A DNA stretch of 64,000 bases from Rhizobiaceae bacterium (GCA_023953845.1 JAMLJC010000001.1:4102501-4166500); one strand, 5' to 3'. Counted from the stretch's first letter, positions 1 through 8,566 are shown. The notes: generated by a model not told the origin, from the sequence alone. Numbers and translations: made by a program.

Positions 1-71
1 ATCTGACGCTTGTGACGCCGGCGGGTTACGTGCCGCCGATGGCGCCGGTGCCGGGCCGTTCGGCAGCCTGA
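1..71 (+). CDS. C-terminal end of an unidentified protein (partial)
   Basis: A reading frame enters from the left edge (first full codon at base 3) and ends at TGA 69-71. It encodes about 22 residues rich in Val, Pro and Ala (LTLVTPAGYVPP... ending GRSAA). Codon third positions are almost all G or C, as in the confirmed genes here. The stop directly abuts the stop of the convergent gene on the minus strand. The product cannot be identified from so little sequence. Confidence 0.45.
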   Translation, partial: LTLVTPAGYVPPMAPVPGRSAA

Positions 72-1277
72 TCAATCGCCGTCCGTCGATGTGGATTCCG
101 CGCCTGCGGCGCCCTTCCGGAGACGTTTGACGAGATTCCACAATGCCGGATTGTTTTTCACGGCGGCCTTGGCTGCCGTGGCGGCCCGTAGCGCTCCGGC
201 AAAGGCGCGTCCTTTCAGCGTAAATGGCACTATTACGTCGTATTGGGTGGTTTCGATATTGCACCAGAGCCGCTTGTAGGGCTCGTCTCCGACGCTGAAA
301 TCGTAGACCGCAAAGCCGGACCGCGCCGCTTCGCAGATGTTTTCGAAGAACAGGAAGTCGCCGGGACTTGCATGCGCCATGTCGTCTTCCGCGATGGCGC
401 CGAACTCGCAGATCAGACGGTCGCCGCAGACGCTGGAACCGGTTATCGCGCGGAGCTTCCCGCCGACTTCCAGCCCGTGCAGCACAAAGGAAGGGGAGGG
501 ACCGAGGCTTTGCGCGAAAAGCTCCCGGAAAAAGCGCCGCACGGCAGGATCGCCGAAAACATTGGCGATGCCCATCTTTCGGAAGCGCTGTTCCTTCATC
601 TCGAAAAAGACGTCCAGAAGCCGGTCGACTTCTTCCGGCGTCGAGGCACGGATGCGGCGAAACCCGCCGGCGGCGTCGAACTTGCGCGTCTGCGAACGGT
701 GCTTCTTGCGCTTTCGCTTGGCGCTGGTGCGATTGAGCACGGCGTCGAAACCGCCGTCGAGACTGAGAGCGAGCGCCACGTTGGAGCTCGGATAGTGGTC
801 GAGCCGCAGCAGTGGATTGGGGACGTCGCCAAGTTGCGGGGCTAGTCGTTCCAGCTTCAGCAGGTCTATGTCGGGCCGGGCCCGATGGATGCTCTCGAAC
901 AGATCCAAAAACGCCGCTGGCGAAAGGTCCGCCAGCAGGGCCGGGTCCGTGGCGGGGAAATTGCCGTTGGCGTGCCGCCCTCCCATGAACCCGCAGACGG
1001 TCAGCGGCCCGCTCCGCGACACCTCAAGGCCGATGGAAAGCGCCGGCTGATCGTCGACATGGATCGTTACCAGCAAGGCATCGGCTTCGACGTTCGAAGC
1101 CCAGCCACCTACCCATGCCGCGCTCTGCGCGGGCGCCGCAAGGCCGCGTTCGACCAGTCGTGCGTAGGCCTCTACCGTTTCGCCTGTAGCCGCAGAGACC
1201 TCGACACGACGCTGCGTCGGCGAAATATCCGCCGTGGGTGCCTGCCTCGCGCGCATTGAAGCGGCAGCGTCAACCAT
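72..1277 (-). CDS. GNAT-fold acyltransferase of the CelD/BcsL type
   Basis: This 401-residue protein resembles the CelD/BcsL group of GNAT/FemAB-fold acyltransferases, which are associated with exopolysaccharide or cellulose production. A strongly basic patch lies at residues 186-200 (AKRKRKKHRSQTRKF), followed by the acyltransferase core with the typical DFSVGDEPYKRLWC segment near residue 335. The tail is rich in Ala and Lys. There is no signal peptide or membrane segment, so it is probably cytosolic. GGAAGA lies about 8 bases before the chosen ATG. It is divergent from a polysaccharide deacetylase, which fits a role in polysaccharide decoration. The family call is good; the acyl donor and acceptor are unknown. 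Confidence 0.8.
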   Translation of the reverse strand: MVDAAASMRARQAPTADISPTQRRVEVSAATGETVEAYARLVERGLAAPAQSAAWVGGWASNVEADALLVTIHVDDQPALSIGLEVSRSGPLTVCGFMGGRHANGNFPATDPALLADLSPAAFLDLFESIHRARPDIDLLKLERLAPQLGDVPNPLLRLDHYPSSNVALALSLDGGFDAVLNRTSAKRKRKKHRSQTRKFDAAGGFRRIRASTPEEVDRLLDVFFEMKEQRFRKMGIANVFGDPAVRRFFRELFAQSLGPSPSFVLHGLEVGGKLRAITGSSVCGDRLICEFGAIAEDDMAHASPGDFLFFENICEAARSGFAVYDFSVGDEPYKRLWCNIETTQYDVIVPFTLKGRAFAGALRAATAAKAAVKNNPALWNLVKRLRKGAAGAESTSTDGD

Positions 1278-1365
1278 CCTTCAATTCTTCCAGCGTATTC
1301 GGAAACGGTGAAACTTTGCCCCGAAACCGTGATCGATCGTCAGCCTAGGTCAAAAAGGTGAAGCA

Positions 1366-2424
1366 ATGATCGACACGGGCGAGGCGATCCGGAAACTGAC
1401 GCTCAACCTTGCACGATATTCAGGCATCGCGCCGCTGACGCGACCGTTTTTCGGCGGCGTCGGCGCCATCCTCATGCTGCACCGCGTCACCGCGCAACCG
1501 ATCCCTCCGAACAGCGTCAACCGGCATCTGACCGTCGACCCCGCTTTTCTCGACGAACTGATCGCCGACATGAAACGTTCGGGCTACGTGTTCCTGTCGC
1601 TGGACGAGGTCTGCGAGCGCCTTGCCGTCGGCGATTTCCGGCAGCGTTTCGCCACGATCACCGCCGACGACGGCTATCGTGACAATCTGATCGAAGCGTT
1701 GCCGGTGTTCGAAAAGCATGGCACGCCCTTCACCATCTATGTCGCGCCGGCGCTGATCAACCGCGCCGTGGATCTGTGGTGGATGGTGGCGGAGAACGTC
1801 GTCGACGCGCGGGACGTGCTCCGCGTGCCGACCGCCTCGGGGACAGCAACGCTGGATTGCTCGACGCCCGCCAGGAAGTTCGAGGCGAATTCCTGGCTGC
1901 ACACCTTCCTCACCACCGCTGTGCGGGAGGAGGACCAGCGACAGGTGCTGCGCGACCTTGCCAGATCCGTTGGCGTCGACCCGGAGGCGCCGGCGCGCGA
2001 GACGTTGATGAACTGGGACGAGCTGCGCCGCATCGCCGCGCATCCTCTCGCCACCATCGGCGCGCATTCGGTCAATCACTACAGCCTGAGCCGGCTGCCC
2101 GAGAGCAAGGCGGCGCGCGAGATCGCCGATTGCGCCGGCATCCTCGAGATCGAGATCGGCGCGCGGCCTCGCCACATGGCCTATCCCTACGGATATGCGG
2201 GCGCGGCGGGCTGCCGGGAGGTGGCGCTTGCGGCGAAAGCCGGGTTCGTGTCGGCGGTGACGACGCGCCATGGCGTCCTGCAAAGCGCGCATTCGGGCCA
2301 CATGCATGCGCTGCCGAGAATTTCCGTCAACGGCCGCTACCAGCGTATCGGGCATATGCGCACCATGCTTTCGGGCGTCACGACGCCGCTGGCAAACGCC
2401 GGCAAGATGGTTGTAACCGTCTAG
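1366..2424 (+). CDS. Polysaccharide deacetylase (NodB-like, CE4)
   Basis: A 352-residue NodB-homology protein predicted to remove N- or O-acetyl groups from a polysaccharide or peptidoglycan. The first NodB motif is TADDG at 99-103, where canonical members have TFDDG. The metal-binding His pair is in HSVNH at 234-238, and YPYG is at 273-276. The long insert between motifs 1 and 2 is common in exopolysaccharide-linked members. No clear signal peptide is seen. AAGGTGA stands 6 bases before the ATG. It is divergent from the CelD-like acyltransferase, so the two may act on the same polymer (inference). Its stop lies 8 bases from that of the convergent DUF2842 gene. Confidence 0.85.
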   Translation: MIDTGEAIRKLTLNLARYSGIAPLTRPFFGGVGAILMLHRVTAQPIPPNSVNRHLTVDPAFLDELIADMKRSGYVFLSLDEVCERLAVGDFRQRFATITADDGYRDNLIEALPVFEKHGTPFTIYVAPALINRAVDLWWMVAENVVDARDVLRVPTASGTATLDCSTPARKFEANSWLHTFLTTAVREEDQRQVLRDLARSVGVDPEAPARETLMNWDELRRIAAHPLATIGAHSVNHYSLSRLPESKAAREIADCAGILEIEIGARPRHMAYPYGYAGAAGCREVALAAKAGFVSAVTTRHGVLQSAHSGHMHALPRISVNGRYQRIGHMRTMLSGVTTPLANAGKMVVTV

Positions 2425-2432
2425 CCGTCGGC

Positions 2433-2648
2433 TCAACGGCCGGTCGGTCGCGGTCCCACCATCCATTTGATCAGCAGCATCGCTGGCAGCACCCAGAGCA
2501 GGCCGGAGAACAGGAAGAACGAAAACTGGATCAGCGGCCCGGACTCGGCCAGCTGCGCGACGGCGAAGACGGTCGCGACGATCGCATAGACGATCACCAG
2601 AAGGACCAGAAGCACGGTCCCGATGAGTTTCCTGAGGCGCACGGGCAT
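2433..2648 (-). CDS. DUF2842 family small membrane protein
   Basis: A 71-residue protein with two hydrophobic helices: about residues 8-31 (LIGTVLLVLLVIVYAIVATV) and 41-64, which ends in the family-typical LLWVLPAMLLIKWM. It matches the DUF2842 family, small inner-membrane proteins widespread in Rhizobiales and of unknown function. The N terminus is basic (MPVRLRKL), which suggests a cytoplasmic N terminus. It lies convergent to the deacetylase and divergent from the heme A synthase gene. Its frequent position beside ctaA in related genomes is from memory and hints at a link to respiration, without proof. Confidence 0.75.
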   Translation of the reverse strand: MPVRLRKLIGTVLLVLLVIVYAIVATVFAVAQLAESGPLIQFSFFLFSGLLWVLPAMLLIKWMVGPRPTGR

Positions 2649-2769
2649 TGCAGGTTCCTAACCTCCGGGCGCGAACTTCGCAATAACGGCGCGACGGCGT
2701 GTCGCGAGCGCCAGCCTTGCCAGCGCCGATGCGATGGTCCACGACACGCGGCACCATGAGGCAAGCCAT

Positions 2770-3864
2770 ATGAGCGCTGTCGCAAGCACCATGCCAGTCT
2801 CCGCCACGAGCGACCGCATATTGCGGAACCGCGCGCTGGTGCGCCTATGGCTCTACGTCGTGCTTGTCGTGCTGTTTGCGTTGGTTGTCGTGGGCGGCGC
2901 CACGCGACTCACGGAATCCGGCCTTTCGATCACCGAGTGGAAGCCCATCCACGGTGTCATCCCGCCCCTCAACGACGCGGAGTGGCAGGAAGAGTTCGCA
3001 AAATACCAGCAGATCCCGCAATACACCCAGATCAATAAAGGGATGTCGCTTGACGAGTTCAAGCGGATCTTCTGGTGGGAGTGGGCGCATCGGTTTCTCG
3101 CGCGCGGTGTGGGCGTGCTGTTCGCGCTGCCTCTGCTTTTCTTTGCGGTGACGCGACGGATCGAACGGGGGCTCGGCCCGAAACTCGTGTTCCTGCTGTG
3201 TCTAGGCGGCCTGCAAGGCGCTATCGGCTGGTGGATGGTGGCTTCCGGACTGGTCGAGCGGACCGACGTCAGCCAGTACCGGCTTGCCACCCATCTGACG
3301 CTCGCTGCGGTCATCTTCGCCGCGATCTTCTATGTCGCGCGGGGGCTCGCGCCCCACACAGAAGCCGCCGCAGACAGGAAAACGCAGCGTTTCACCGGCA
3401 TCATGGTGCTTCTGGTGCTGTTCCAACTGTATCTTGGCGGGCTGGTCGCCGGGCTGAACGCCGGCTTGAGCTACAACACTTGGCCGCTGATGGACGGAAC
3501 GATCGTACCGGGCGGCCTGTTCGCCATCGATCCGGCTTGGCGCAACTTCTTCGAGAACCCGAAAATGGTGCAGTTCGTGCATCGTCTCGGGGCCTATGTC
3601 TTATTGGCGATCGGCCTTTGGCACGCGATTTATGTGACGAAGCGCGGGCCGGACACGACACATTCGCGCCGCGCGATCATTCTCTTCATGCTTCTGATCG
3701 CGCAGGCGGGCCTGGGGATCGGCGCATTGCTGACGCAGGTGGAATTCCATTGGGCCATCGCGCATCAGGCCTTCGCGCTGGTCGTGCTGGGCTTCGCCAC
3801 TGCGCATTGGCGCGGCACGAAGGGCCCGTATCAGATACCCGCAGACACGCCCGCAAAAGGCTGA
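2770..3864 (+). CDS. ctaA: Heme A synthase, COX15/CtaA family
   Basis: A 364-residue polytopic inner-membrane protein that oxidises the C8 methyl of heme O to the formyl group of heme A for cytochrome aa3 oxidase. The four expected heme-ligand histidines are visible in EWAHRFLARG, RLATHLTLAA, QFVHRLGAYV and HWAIAHQAFA. The motif TRLTESGLSITEWKP in the first periplasmic loop is diagnostic of type 2 (alphaproteobacterial/mitochondrial) CtaA. I chose ATG 2770 (MSAVAS) over the in-frame ATG at 2734 because the extra 12 residues look non-conserved. It is transcribed alone and convergent with argC. Confidence 0.93.
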   Translation: MSAVASTMPVSATSDRILRNRALVRLWLYVVLVVLFALVVVGGATRLTESGLSITEWKPIHGVIPPLNDAEWQEEFAKYQQIPQYTQINKGMSLDEFKRIFWWEWAHRFLARGVGVLFALPLLFFAVTRRIERGLGPKLVFLLCLGGLQGAIGWWMVASGLVERTDVSQYRLATHLTLAAVIFAAIFYVARGLAPHTEAAADRKTQRFTGIMVLLVLFQLYLGGLVAGLNAGLSYNTWPLMDGTIVPGGLFAIDPAWRNFFENPKMVQFVHRLGAYVLLAIGLWHAIYVTKRGPDTTHSRRAIILFMLLIAQAGLGIGALLTQVEFHWAIAHQAFALVVLGFATAHWRGTKGPYQIPADTPAKG

Positions 3865-3893
3865 GCGCCACGTTACGAACGCGATGGCCGGCG

Positions 3894-4826
3894 TCAGCCG
3901 GCCAGCCCGAGCATCAGGTTCATGTTCTGGACGGCGGCGCCGGAAGCGCCCTTGCCGAGATTGTCATAGACGGCGAGCAGGATCGCCTGGGCTCGCGCAT
4001 CGTTGGCGAGCACATAAACCTTCATGCGATTGGTGCCGTTGTAGTGCTCCGGCTCGATCTCCGGCGAACGCTCGATATCGGCCAGCGGCGCGACTTCCAC
4101 GAAGCCATTTTCGATGCCGGCATAATGGTCGGCGATCGCCGCATGAAGCTCCGCGCCCTTCGGTACCTTCGGCAGATGGCCGAGCTGCAGCGGCACCATG
4201 GTTATCATGCCCTGCGCGAAATTGCCGACTGCCGGCTGCATCAGCGGATCGGTCGTCAGCTTCGAATAGGTGCGCAGCTCGGGAATATGCTTGTGCTTGA
4301 GCGTCAGACCGTAAGGCTGGAACTCGGGCGCATCCTCGCCTTTGGCGACGTAGTCCTCGATCATCTGCCGGCCGCCGCCGCTGTAGCCGCTGATGCCGTT
4401 CACCGTCACCGGGAAGTCGGCCGGCAGCAGCCCGGCGCTGACAAGCGGGCGTAGCGTCGCAATCGGACCCTGCGGCCAGCAGCCGGGATTGGCGACGCGC
4501 GTCGAACCGGCGATGGCGGCCGGTTGGGCGCGGTCCATTTCCGGAAAACCGTAGGCCCAGCCATCGGCGACGCGATGCGCCGTGGAGGCATCGACGACGC
4601 GTGTCGTGTCGTTTTCAATCAGCGAGACGCTTTCCCTGGCCGCGTCGTCCGGAAGACAGAGGATAGCGAGATCGGCCTTGTTGAGAAAATCCTTGCGGGC
4701 GGACTGGTCCTTGCGGTGTTCGACCGGGATCGAAATCACTTCCAGATCGCCGCGATCGGCCAGCATGGCGCGGATCTGCAAACCTGTCGTACCGTGTTCG
4801 CCATCGATGAAAATCTTCGGCTTCAT
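3894..4826 (-). CDS. argC: N-acetyl-gamma-glutamyl-phosphate reductase (type 2)
   Basis: A 310-residue NADPH-dependent reductase of arginine biosynthesis that converts N-acetylglutamyl-5-phosphate to the semialdehyde. The N-terminal nucleotide-binding segment has GEHGTTGLQIR. The catalytic Cys is in ANPGCWPQG (about residue 116), and GISGYSGGGRQM follows. The length marks the short AGPR type 2 form found in Rhizobiales. ATG 4826 (MKPKIF) is preferred to an in-frame ATG five codons upstream. It is followed downstream by the convergent ctaA, and the agmatinase gene lies upstream in the same direction 50 bases away, so the two may be cotranscribed. Confidence 0.93.
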   Translation of the reverse strand: MKPKIFIDGEHGTTGLQIRAMLADRGDLEVISIPVEHRKDQSARKDFLNKADLAILCLPDDAARESVSLIENDTTRVVDASTAHRVADGWAYGFPEMDRAQPAAIAGSTRVANPGCWPQGPIATLRPLVSAGLLPADFPVTVNGISGYSGGGRQMIEDYVAKGEDAPEFQPYGLTLKHKHIPELRTYSKLTTDPLMQPAVGNFAQGMITMVPLQLGHLPKVPKGAELHAAIADHYAGIENGFVEVAPLADIERSPEIEPEHYNGTNRMKVYVLANDARAQAILLAVYDNLGKGASGAAVQNMNLMLGLAG

Positions 4827-4876
4827 GTGCCTGCCCGCCAATCCTTCGTGATCCCGATGCTTTGCGCCGGCCGCCT

Positions 4877-5821
4877 TCAGCCGCGCGCTTTCCGTTCCGC
4901 CAGCAGGCCCAGATAAGCCTGCGCCACCGCCGCGCCGGCGATCGCCGTTATATCGGCATGGTCGTAGGCCGGCGCAACCTCGACGACATCCGCGCCGACA
5001 ATGTCGATATGACCCATCTGTTTGAGCACCGAGAGCATCTTCGACGAGCTGGGGCCGCCCGCGACCGGCGTGCCGGTGCCCGGCGCATATGCGGGGTCAA
5101 GGCAATCTATGTCGAAGGTGACGTAGGTCTTCTTGCCGCCGGTGCGTTCGGCGATCGCATAGGCGATGTCGGCCGCCCGCATCTCCTCGACGTCGTAGCC
5201 GTAGAGGATCTTGATGCCGTAGTCCTTCGGCGCATGGGTGCGGATGCCGATCTGGATCGAGCGGTCGGGGTCTATGATGCCCTGTTCGGCGGCGTGCGCC
5301 ACAAACGAGCCGTGGCTGATGCCGGTGCTCGCCCAGGTGTCCTGATGCGCGTCGAACTGAACAAGCGCCAGCGGGCCGTGGATCGCTGCGTGCGCCTTGA
5401 GCAGCGGCCAGGTAATGAAATGGTCGCCGCCCAGCGACAGCAGGAAGGCGCCCGACTTCAACAGCTTCGTAGCCTCGCGTTCTATGGTGCGCGGCGTCCG
5501 CTCGTGATGGTGGGAATCAAGCAGGCAGTCTCCGTAGTCGACCACCGCCAGCGTGTCGAACAGTTCGCGATGGAACGGATATTGGGGATCGTTGTCCATG
5601 ATGGCCGATGCACGCCGGATCGCCTGTGGGCCGAAGCGCGCCCCGGGCCGGTTGGTGACGGCTGCATCGAAGGGGATGCCCCACACGATCGCATCGGCGC
5701 CGGCGACTTTCTTGGAGTATTTTCGCCGCATGAAGGAAAGCGCGCCCGCATAGGTCGGCTCGTAGGCGTTGCCGCGTACCGATTTTGCGACGAAGGCGTT
5801 GTCGATGTCTCCGGATGCCAT
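4877..5821 (-). CDS. speB: Agmatinase (ureohydrolase family)
   Basis: A 314-residue manganese-dependent ureohydrolase, predicted to split agmatine to putrescine and urea. All binding motifs are present: SLGGDHFITWP, VQFDAHQDTW, and TFDIDCLDPAYAPGTGTP near the C-terminal third. ATG 5821 (MASGDIDN) is preferred because the in-frame upstream extension is short and basic. It lies between the rpsI terminator and argC on the minus strand. Guanidinobutyrase or other guanidino-acid ureohydrolases share these motifs, so substrate identity is less certain than family. Confidence 0.85.
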   Translation of the reverse strand: MASGDIDNAFVAKSVRGNAYEPTYAGALSFMRRKYSKKVAGADAIVWGIPFDAAVTNRPGARFGPQAIRRASAIMDNDPQYPFHRELFDTLAVVDYGDCLLDSHHHERTPRTIEREATKLLKSGAFLLSLGGDHFITWPLLKAHAAIHGPLALVQFDAHQDTWASTGISHGSFVAHAAEQGIIDPDRSIQIGIRTHAPKDYGIKILYGYDVEEMRAADIAYAIAERTGGKKTYVTFDIDCLDPAYAPGTGTPVAGGPSSSKMLSVLKQMGHIDIVGADVVEVAPAYDHADITAIAGAAVAQAYLGLLAERKARG

Positions 5822-5944
5822 GCGCTTTTCCCCTCGTTTGCCGGACGCCTGTCTAGCCAAGCTGCGCCGAACTTGCCAGCCTCATCGCCAAATCCGGAGA
5901 CGCAAGGGGTGAGCATCGATCGTCCGGACGCTCCCTCCCAAACG

Positions 5945-5973
5945 AAAAAGGGCCCCGCGATGCGGAGCCCTTC
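5945..5973 (-). terminator. Rho-independent terminator of rplM-rpsI
   Basis: Read on the minus strand, AAGGGCTCCGC, a short loop and GCGGGGCCCTT form a GC-rich hairpin followed by a run of five T. It lies 20 bases after the rpsI stop and ends the ribosomal operon before the agmatinase gene. Confidence 0.85.
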
Positions 5974-5992
5974 TGGTCTTCGATGAAGCGTC

Positions 5993-6475
5993 TTAGCGCT
6001 TCGAGAACTGGAAGGAACGGCGGGCCTTCGCCTTGCCGTACTTCTTGCGCTCGACGACGCGCGGGTCGCGGGTAAGGAAGCCGCCCTTCTTGAGCACGCC
6101 GCGCAGGCCCGGCTCGTAATAGGTCAGCGCCTTCGAGATGCCGTGGCGGACGGCGCCCGCCTGACCGGAGAGACCGCCGCCCTTGACGGTGACGACGATG
6201 TCGAACTGACCGTCGCGGTTGGTCGCGACGATCGGCTGACGAAGCACCATCTGCAGCACCGGACGGGCGAAATACGCCTCGTACGCCTTGTCGTTGACGG
6301 TGATCTTGCCGGAGCCCGGCTTCACCCAGACGCGCGCGATGGCGTCCTTGCGCTTGCCGGTAGCGTAGGCGCGGCCCTGCTTGTCCAGCTTCTGGACGTG
6401 CACGGGAGCGGCAGGCTGCGTGTTGGTCTGGCCGGTGGCGGCGCCCAGTTCTGCGAGCGAGGAAAGCTCAGCCAT
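5993..6475 (-). CDS. rpsI: 30S ribosomal protein S9
   Basis: A 160-residue S9 protein of the small subunit. The conserved body begins at about residue 36 (GRAYATGKRKDAIARVW). The C terminus is the invariant basic tail RRSFQFSKR, whose last residues reach the P-site tRNA. The first 35 residues are a variable Ala/Thr/Gln/Pro segment of the kind common in alphaproteobacteria. The frame runs open upstream into rplM, but MAELSS at 6475 is the real start. It lies 2 bases after the rplM stop, so the pair is translationally close and shares one promoter and one terminator. Confidence 0.97.
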   Translation of the reverse strand: MAELSSLAELGAATGQTNTQPAAPVHVQKLDKQGRAYATGKRKDAIARVWVKPGSGKITVNDKAYEAYFARPVLQMVLRQPIVATNRDGQFDIVVTVKGGGLSGQAGAVRHGISKALTYYEPGLRGVLKKGGFLTRDPRVVERKKYGKAKARRSFQFSKR

Positions 6476-6477
6476 TG

Positions 6478-6939
6478 TCAGGCCCTCTTGTTCTTGGAGT
6501 TCAGCGCCGCGACGTCGAGCGCCTCGGGCTGCTGCGCCACATGCGGGTGCTCGGCACCGGCATAGACGCGGAGATTCTTCATCTGGCGACGGCCGAGCGG
6601 GCCGCGCGGGATCATGCGCTCGACCGCCTTCTCGACGACGCGCTCGGGGAAACGGCCCTCGAGCAGCTGGCGCGCGGTGCGCTCCTTGATGCCGCCGGGA
6701 TGACCGGTGTGCCAGTAGTACATCTTGTCGGTGTGCTTCTTGCCGGTGAAGGCTACCTTCTCGGCATTGATGACGATGACGTTGTCGCCGTCGTCGACAT
6801 GCGGGGTGAAGGTGGGCTTGTGCTTGCCGCGCAGACGGTTGGCGATGATGGTGGCGAGACGGCCGACGACGAGACCCTCGGCGTCGATCAGCACCCACTT
6901 CTTCGTCACCTCCGCAGGCTTCTGCGAAAAGGTCTTCAT
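6478..6939 (-). CDS. rplM: 50S ribosomal protein L13
   Basis: A 153-residue L13 protein of the large subunit, first gene of the rplM-rpsI operon. Family motifs include WVLIDAEGLVVGRLAT near residue 15, GDNVIVINAEKVAFTGKK, and KNLRVYAGAEHPH. The tail ALNSKNKRA is typical of Rhizobiales. ATG 6939 (MKTFSQKP) is the conserved start; an ATG five codons upstream is unlikely. A long structured leader precedes it (see the promoter entry at 7051 and the finding on the leader). Confidence 0.97.
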   Translation of the reverse strand: MKTFSQKPAEVTKKWVLIDAEGLVVGRLATIIANRLRGKHKPTFTPHVDDGDNVIVINAEKVAFTGKKHTDKMYYWHTGHPGGIKERTARQLLEGRFPERVVEKAVERMIPRGPLGRRQMKNLRVYAGAEHPHVAQQPEALDVAALNSKNKRA

Positions 6940-7050
6940 GGTTTTCTCTCTCAAGGACCTTCACAAGGAAGGCGTTTCTTGTTGCTTGGATTGGCTTCTT
7001 CGAAAGCCAATAGTGAAACGGCGGCCGAAGGGGCCGCTGTTCCGAGGCGG

Positions 7051-7079
7051 CTTATAGAGGACCGCCATCATGGCGTCAA
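7051..7079 (-). promoter_or_regulatory. Promoter of rplM-rpsI
   Basis: On the minus strand, TTGACG (7079-7074) and TATAAG (7056-7051) are separated by exactly 17 bases, a strong sigma-70 type promoter. Transcription would begin near 7044, giving a leader of about 105 bases before rplM. The leader contains two perfect inverted repeats (7021-7037 and 6991-7010). Confidence 0.7.
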
Positions 7080-7155
7080 TCGACGTTATCGCAATCGCGT
7101 CAATACAAGCTCAATAAAATCAGACAGTTATAGATGTGGTATGAAAATACCCCAT

Positions 7156-7608
7156 CTATTTCTTTGCTTGGGGCGGGATGGAATAGGTTCCTGTGGCGTG
7201 GGCCACCGTATGGCGGTCCGGTCCGGCCACGATGTCGCAGTCGAAGACCATCAGGCTCTTGCCCAGCTTCAGGATACGGCAATGCCCCTCGATCAGGCCC
7301 GCTCCGGCCTTGCGCACGAAGTTGATGTTGAGGTTCGTCGTGACCGACAGCGCGTCCGGACCCGCATGCGAGAGGACGCAGACATAGCCGCCAATGTCCG
7401 CGAGCGTGAAGAGAGCAGGGCCCGATACTGTGCCGCCCGGCCTGAGATGGCGCTCTTCGGCATTCAGCCGAACCACGCATCCGCCCTGAAAGATCTCGAT
7501 CGCCTGATAATAATCCGACTGCTCGTTGAGTTGCGGGAAAACCTCGGCCAGCAGCGCGTTGACCTCCGCGACCGTCATGACAGGGGTGAGGCTGGACTGT
7601 TCGGGCAT
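7156..7608 (-). CDS. PaaI-type hotdog-fold thioesterase
   Basis: A 150-residue single-domain hotdog protein, probably an acyl-CoA thioesterase. The central helix region RPGGTVSGPALFTLADIGGY (about 57-76) holds the Asp position typical of the PaaI clade. The strand segment VTTNLNINFVRKAGAG is diagnostic of the family. It is divergent from an ECHDC3-like crotonase gene, which suggests a role in acyl-CoA turnover or proofreading. The acyl substrate is unknown. Confidence 0.8.
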   Translation of the reverse strand: MPEQSSLTPVMTVAEVNALLAEVFPQLNEQSDYYQAIEIFQGGCVVRLNAEERHLRPGGTVSGPALFTLADIGGYVCVLSHAGPDALSVTTNLNINFVRKAGAGLIEGHCRILKLGKSLMVFDCDIVAGPDRHTVAHATGTYSIPPQAKK

Positions 7609-7745
7609 GTGTTCCTGCGTCTTGGTACAAGCGTCCGTGCCTTCTGGCCGGGACCGCGGCGGTCACCAAACACGTTTGACGGCTGTGCTTCAAGGTTCCA
7701 CATGCTAGGTTGGAACACGACAGGAAATTCGATCGGGAGATGATC

Positions 7746-8564
7746 ATGGCTGAAGTGGTCGCGCTGAAACGCCAGCCGGAAGGACCGGTGGTCGCCAGCC
7801 GCGAAGGCGCCATTCTGACGCTGACGCTGTCGAATCCACCTGCGAATGCCCTGTCTCTCGAAACGATGCAGGCCTTGCAGGTCGAGCTTGACGCTGCGGC
7901 GGAGGAGAAGCGGGCGCGCGTGATCGTCATCAATGCCGCCGGCAAGCTGTTCTGCGCGGGCCATGATCTCAAGCAGATGACCGCGCATCGCAGCGATCCC
8001 GACGGCGGCAGGGGCTATTTCGAGGAGACATTCGCCGTCTGCTCGCGCCTCATGCAGTCGATCGTGCGCCACCCCAAGCCGATCATCGCCGAGGTTGACG
8101 GCATTGCCACAGCCGCCGGCTGCCAACTCGTCGCGTCGTGCGATCTCGCCATCGCGTCGGACAAGGCGACTTTCGGGGTCAACGGCATCAATGTCGGGCT
8201 TTTCTGCACAACGCCCGGCGTGGCGCTGGTACGCGGACTGAAGCCCAAGCATGCGATGGAAATGCTGCTCACGGGCGAGATGGTCGACGCCGCCGCCGCC
8301 AAGGAATTCGGGCTGGTGAACCGTGTGGTGCCGCGCGAATATCTCAGCCAGGTCGTGAACAAGTACGCGCAAACCATTGCTTCCAAATCACCTTCGACGC
8401 TAAGGATGGGAAAAGAGGCTTTCTATGCGCAGGCCGAGATGGGATTGGCTGACGCATACGATCATGCCTCGCGCGTCATGGTGGAGAACATGCTGGCCGC
8501 AGACGCGAAAGAAGGCATATCGGCCTTCATCGACAAGCGCACGCCGGAATGGAAGGGCGAATAG
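7746..8564 (+). CDS. Enoyl-CoA hydratase/isomerase family protein, ECHDC3-like
   Basis: A 272-residue crotonase-fold protein. The CoA-pocket and oxyanion-hole segments are present (FCAGHDLKQM and GIATAAGCQLVASCDL), as is GLFCTTPGVALVR. However, the two Glu residues used for water addition in classical hydratases appear replaced: Gln in AAGCQL, and no Glu in the FGVNGINVGLF segment. This matches the ECHDC3 branch, whose reaction is not settled. ATG 7746 (MAEVVALK) is preferred over the in-frame ATG at 7710. The next gene (VOC protein) begins 2 bases after its stop, so they are probably cotranscribed. Confidence 0.82.
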   Translation: MAEVVALKRQPEGPVVASREGAILTLTLSNPPANALSLETMQALQVELDAAAEEKRARVIVINAAGKLFCAGHDLKQMTAHRSDPDGGRGYFEETFAVCSRLMQSIVRHPKPIIAEVDGIATAAGCQLVASCDLAIASDKATFGVNGINVGLFCTTPGVALVRGLKPKHAMEMLLTGEMVDAAAAKEFGLVNRVVPREYLSQVVNKYAQTIASKSPSTLRMGKEAFYAQAEMGLADAYDHASRVMVENMLAADAKEGISAFIDKRTPEWKGE

Positions 8565-8566
8565 GC

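Noticed and set aside
6476..6964. Single 323-residue fusion of L13 and S9 in one frame
   Set aside because: The rpsI frame happens to be open through rplM, but S9 begins at its own ATG 6475 and L13 is encoded in another frame.
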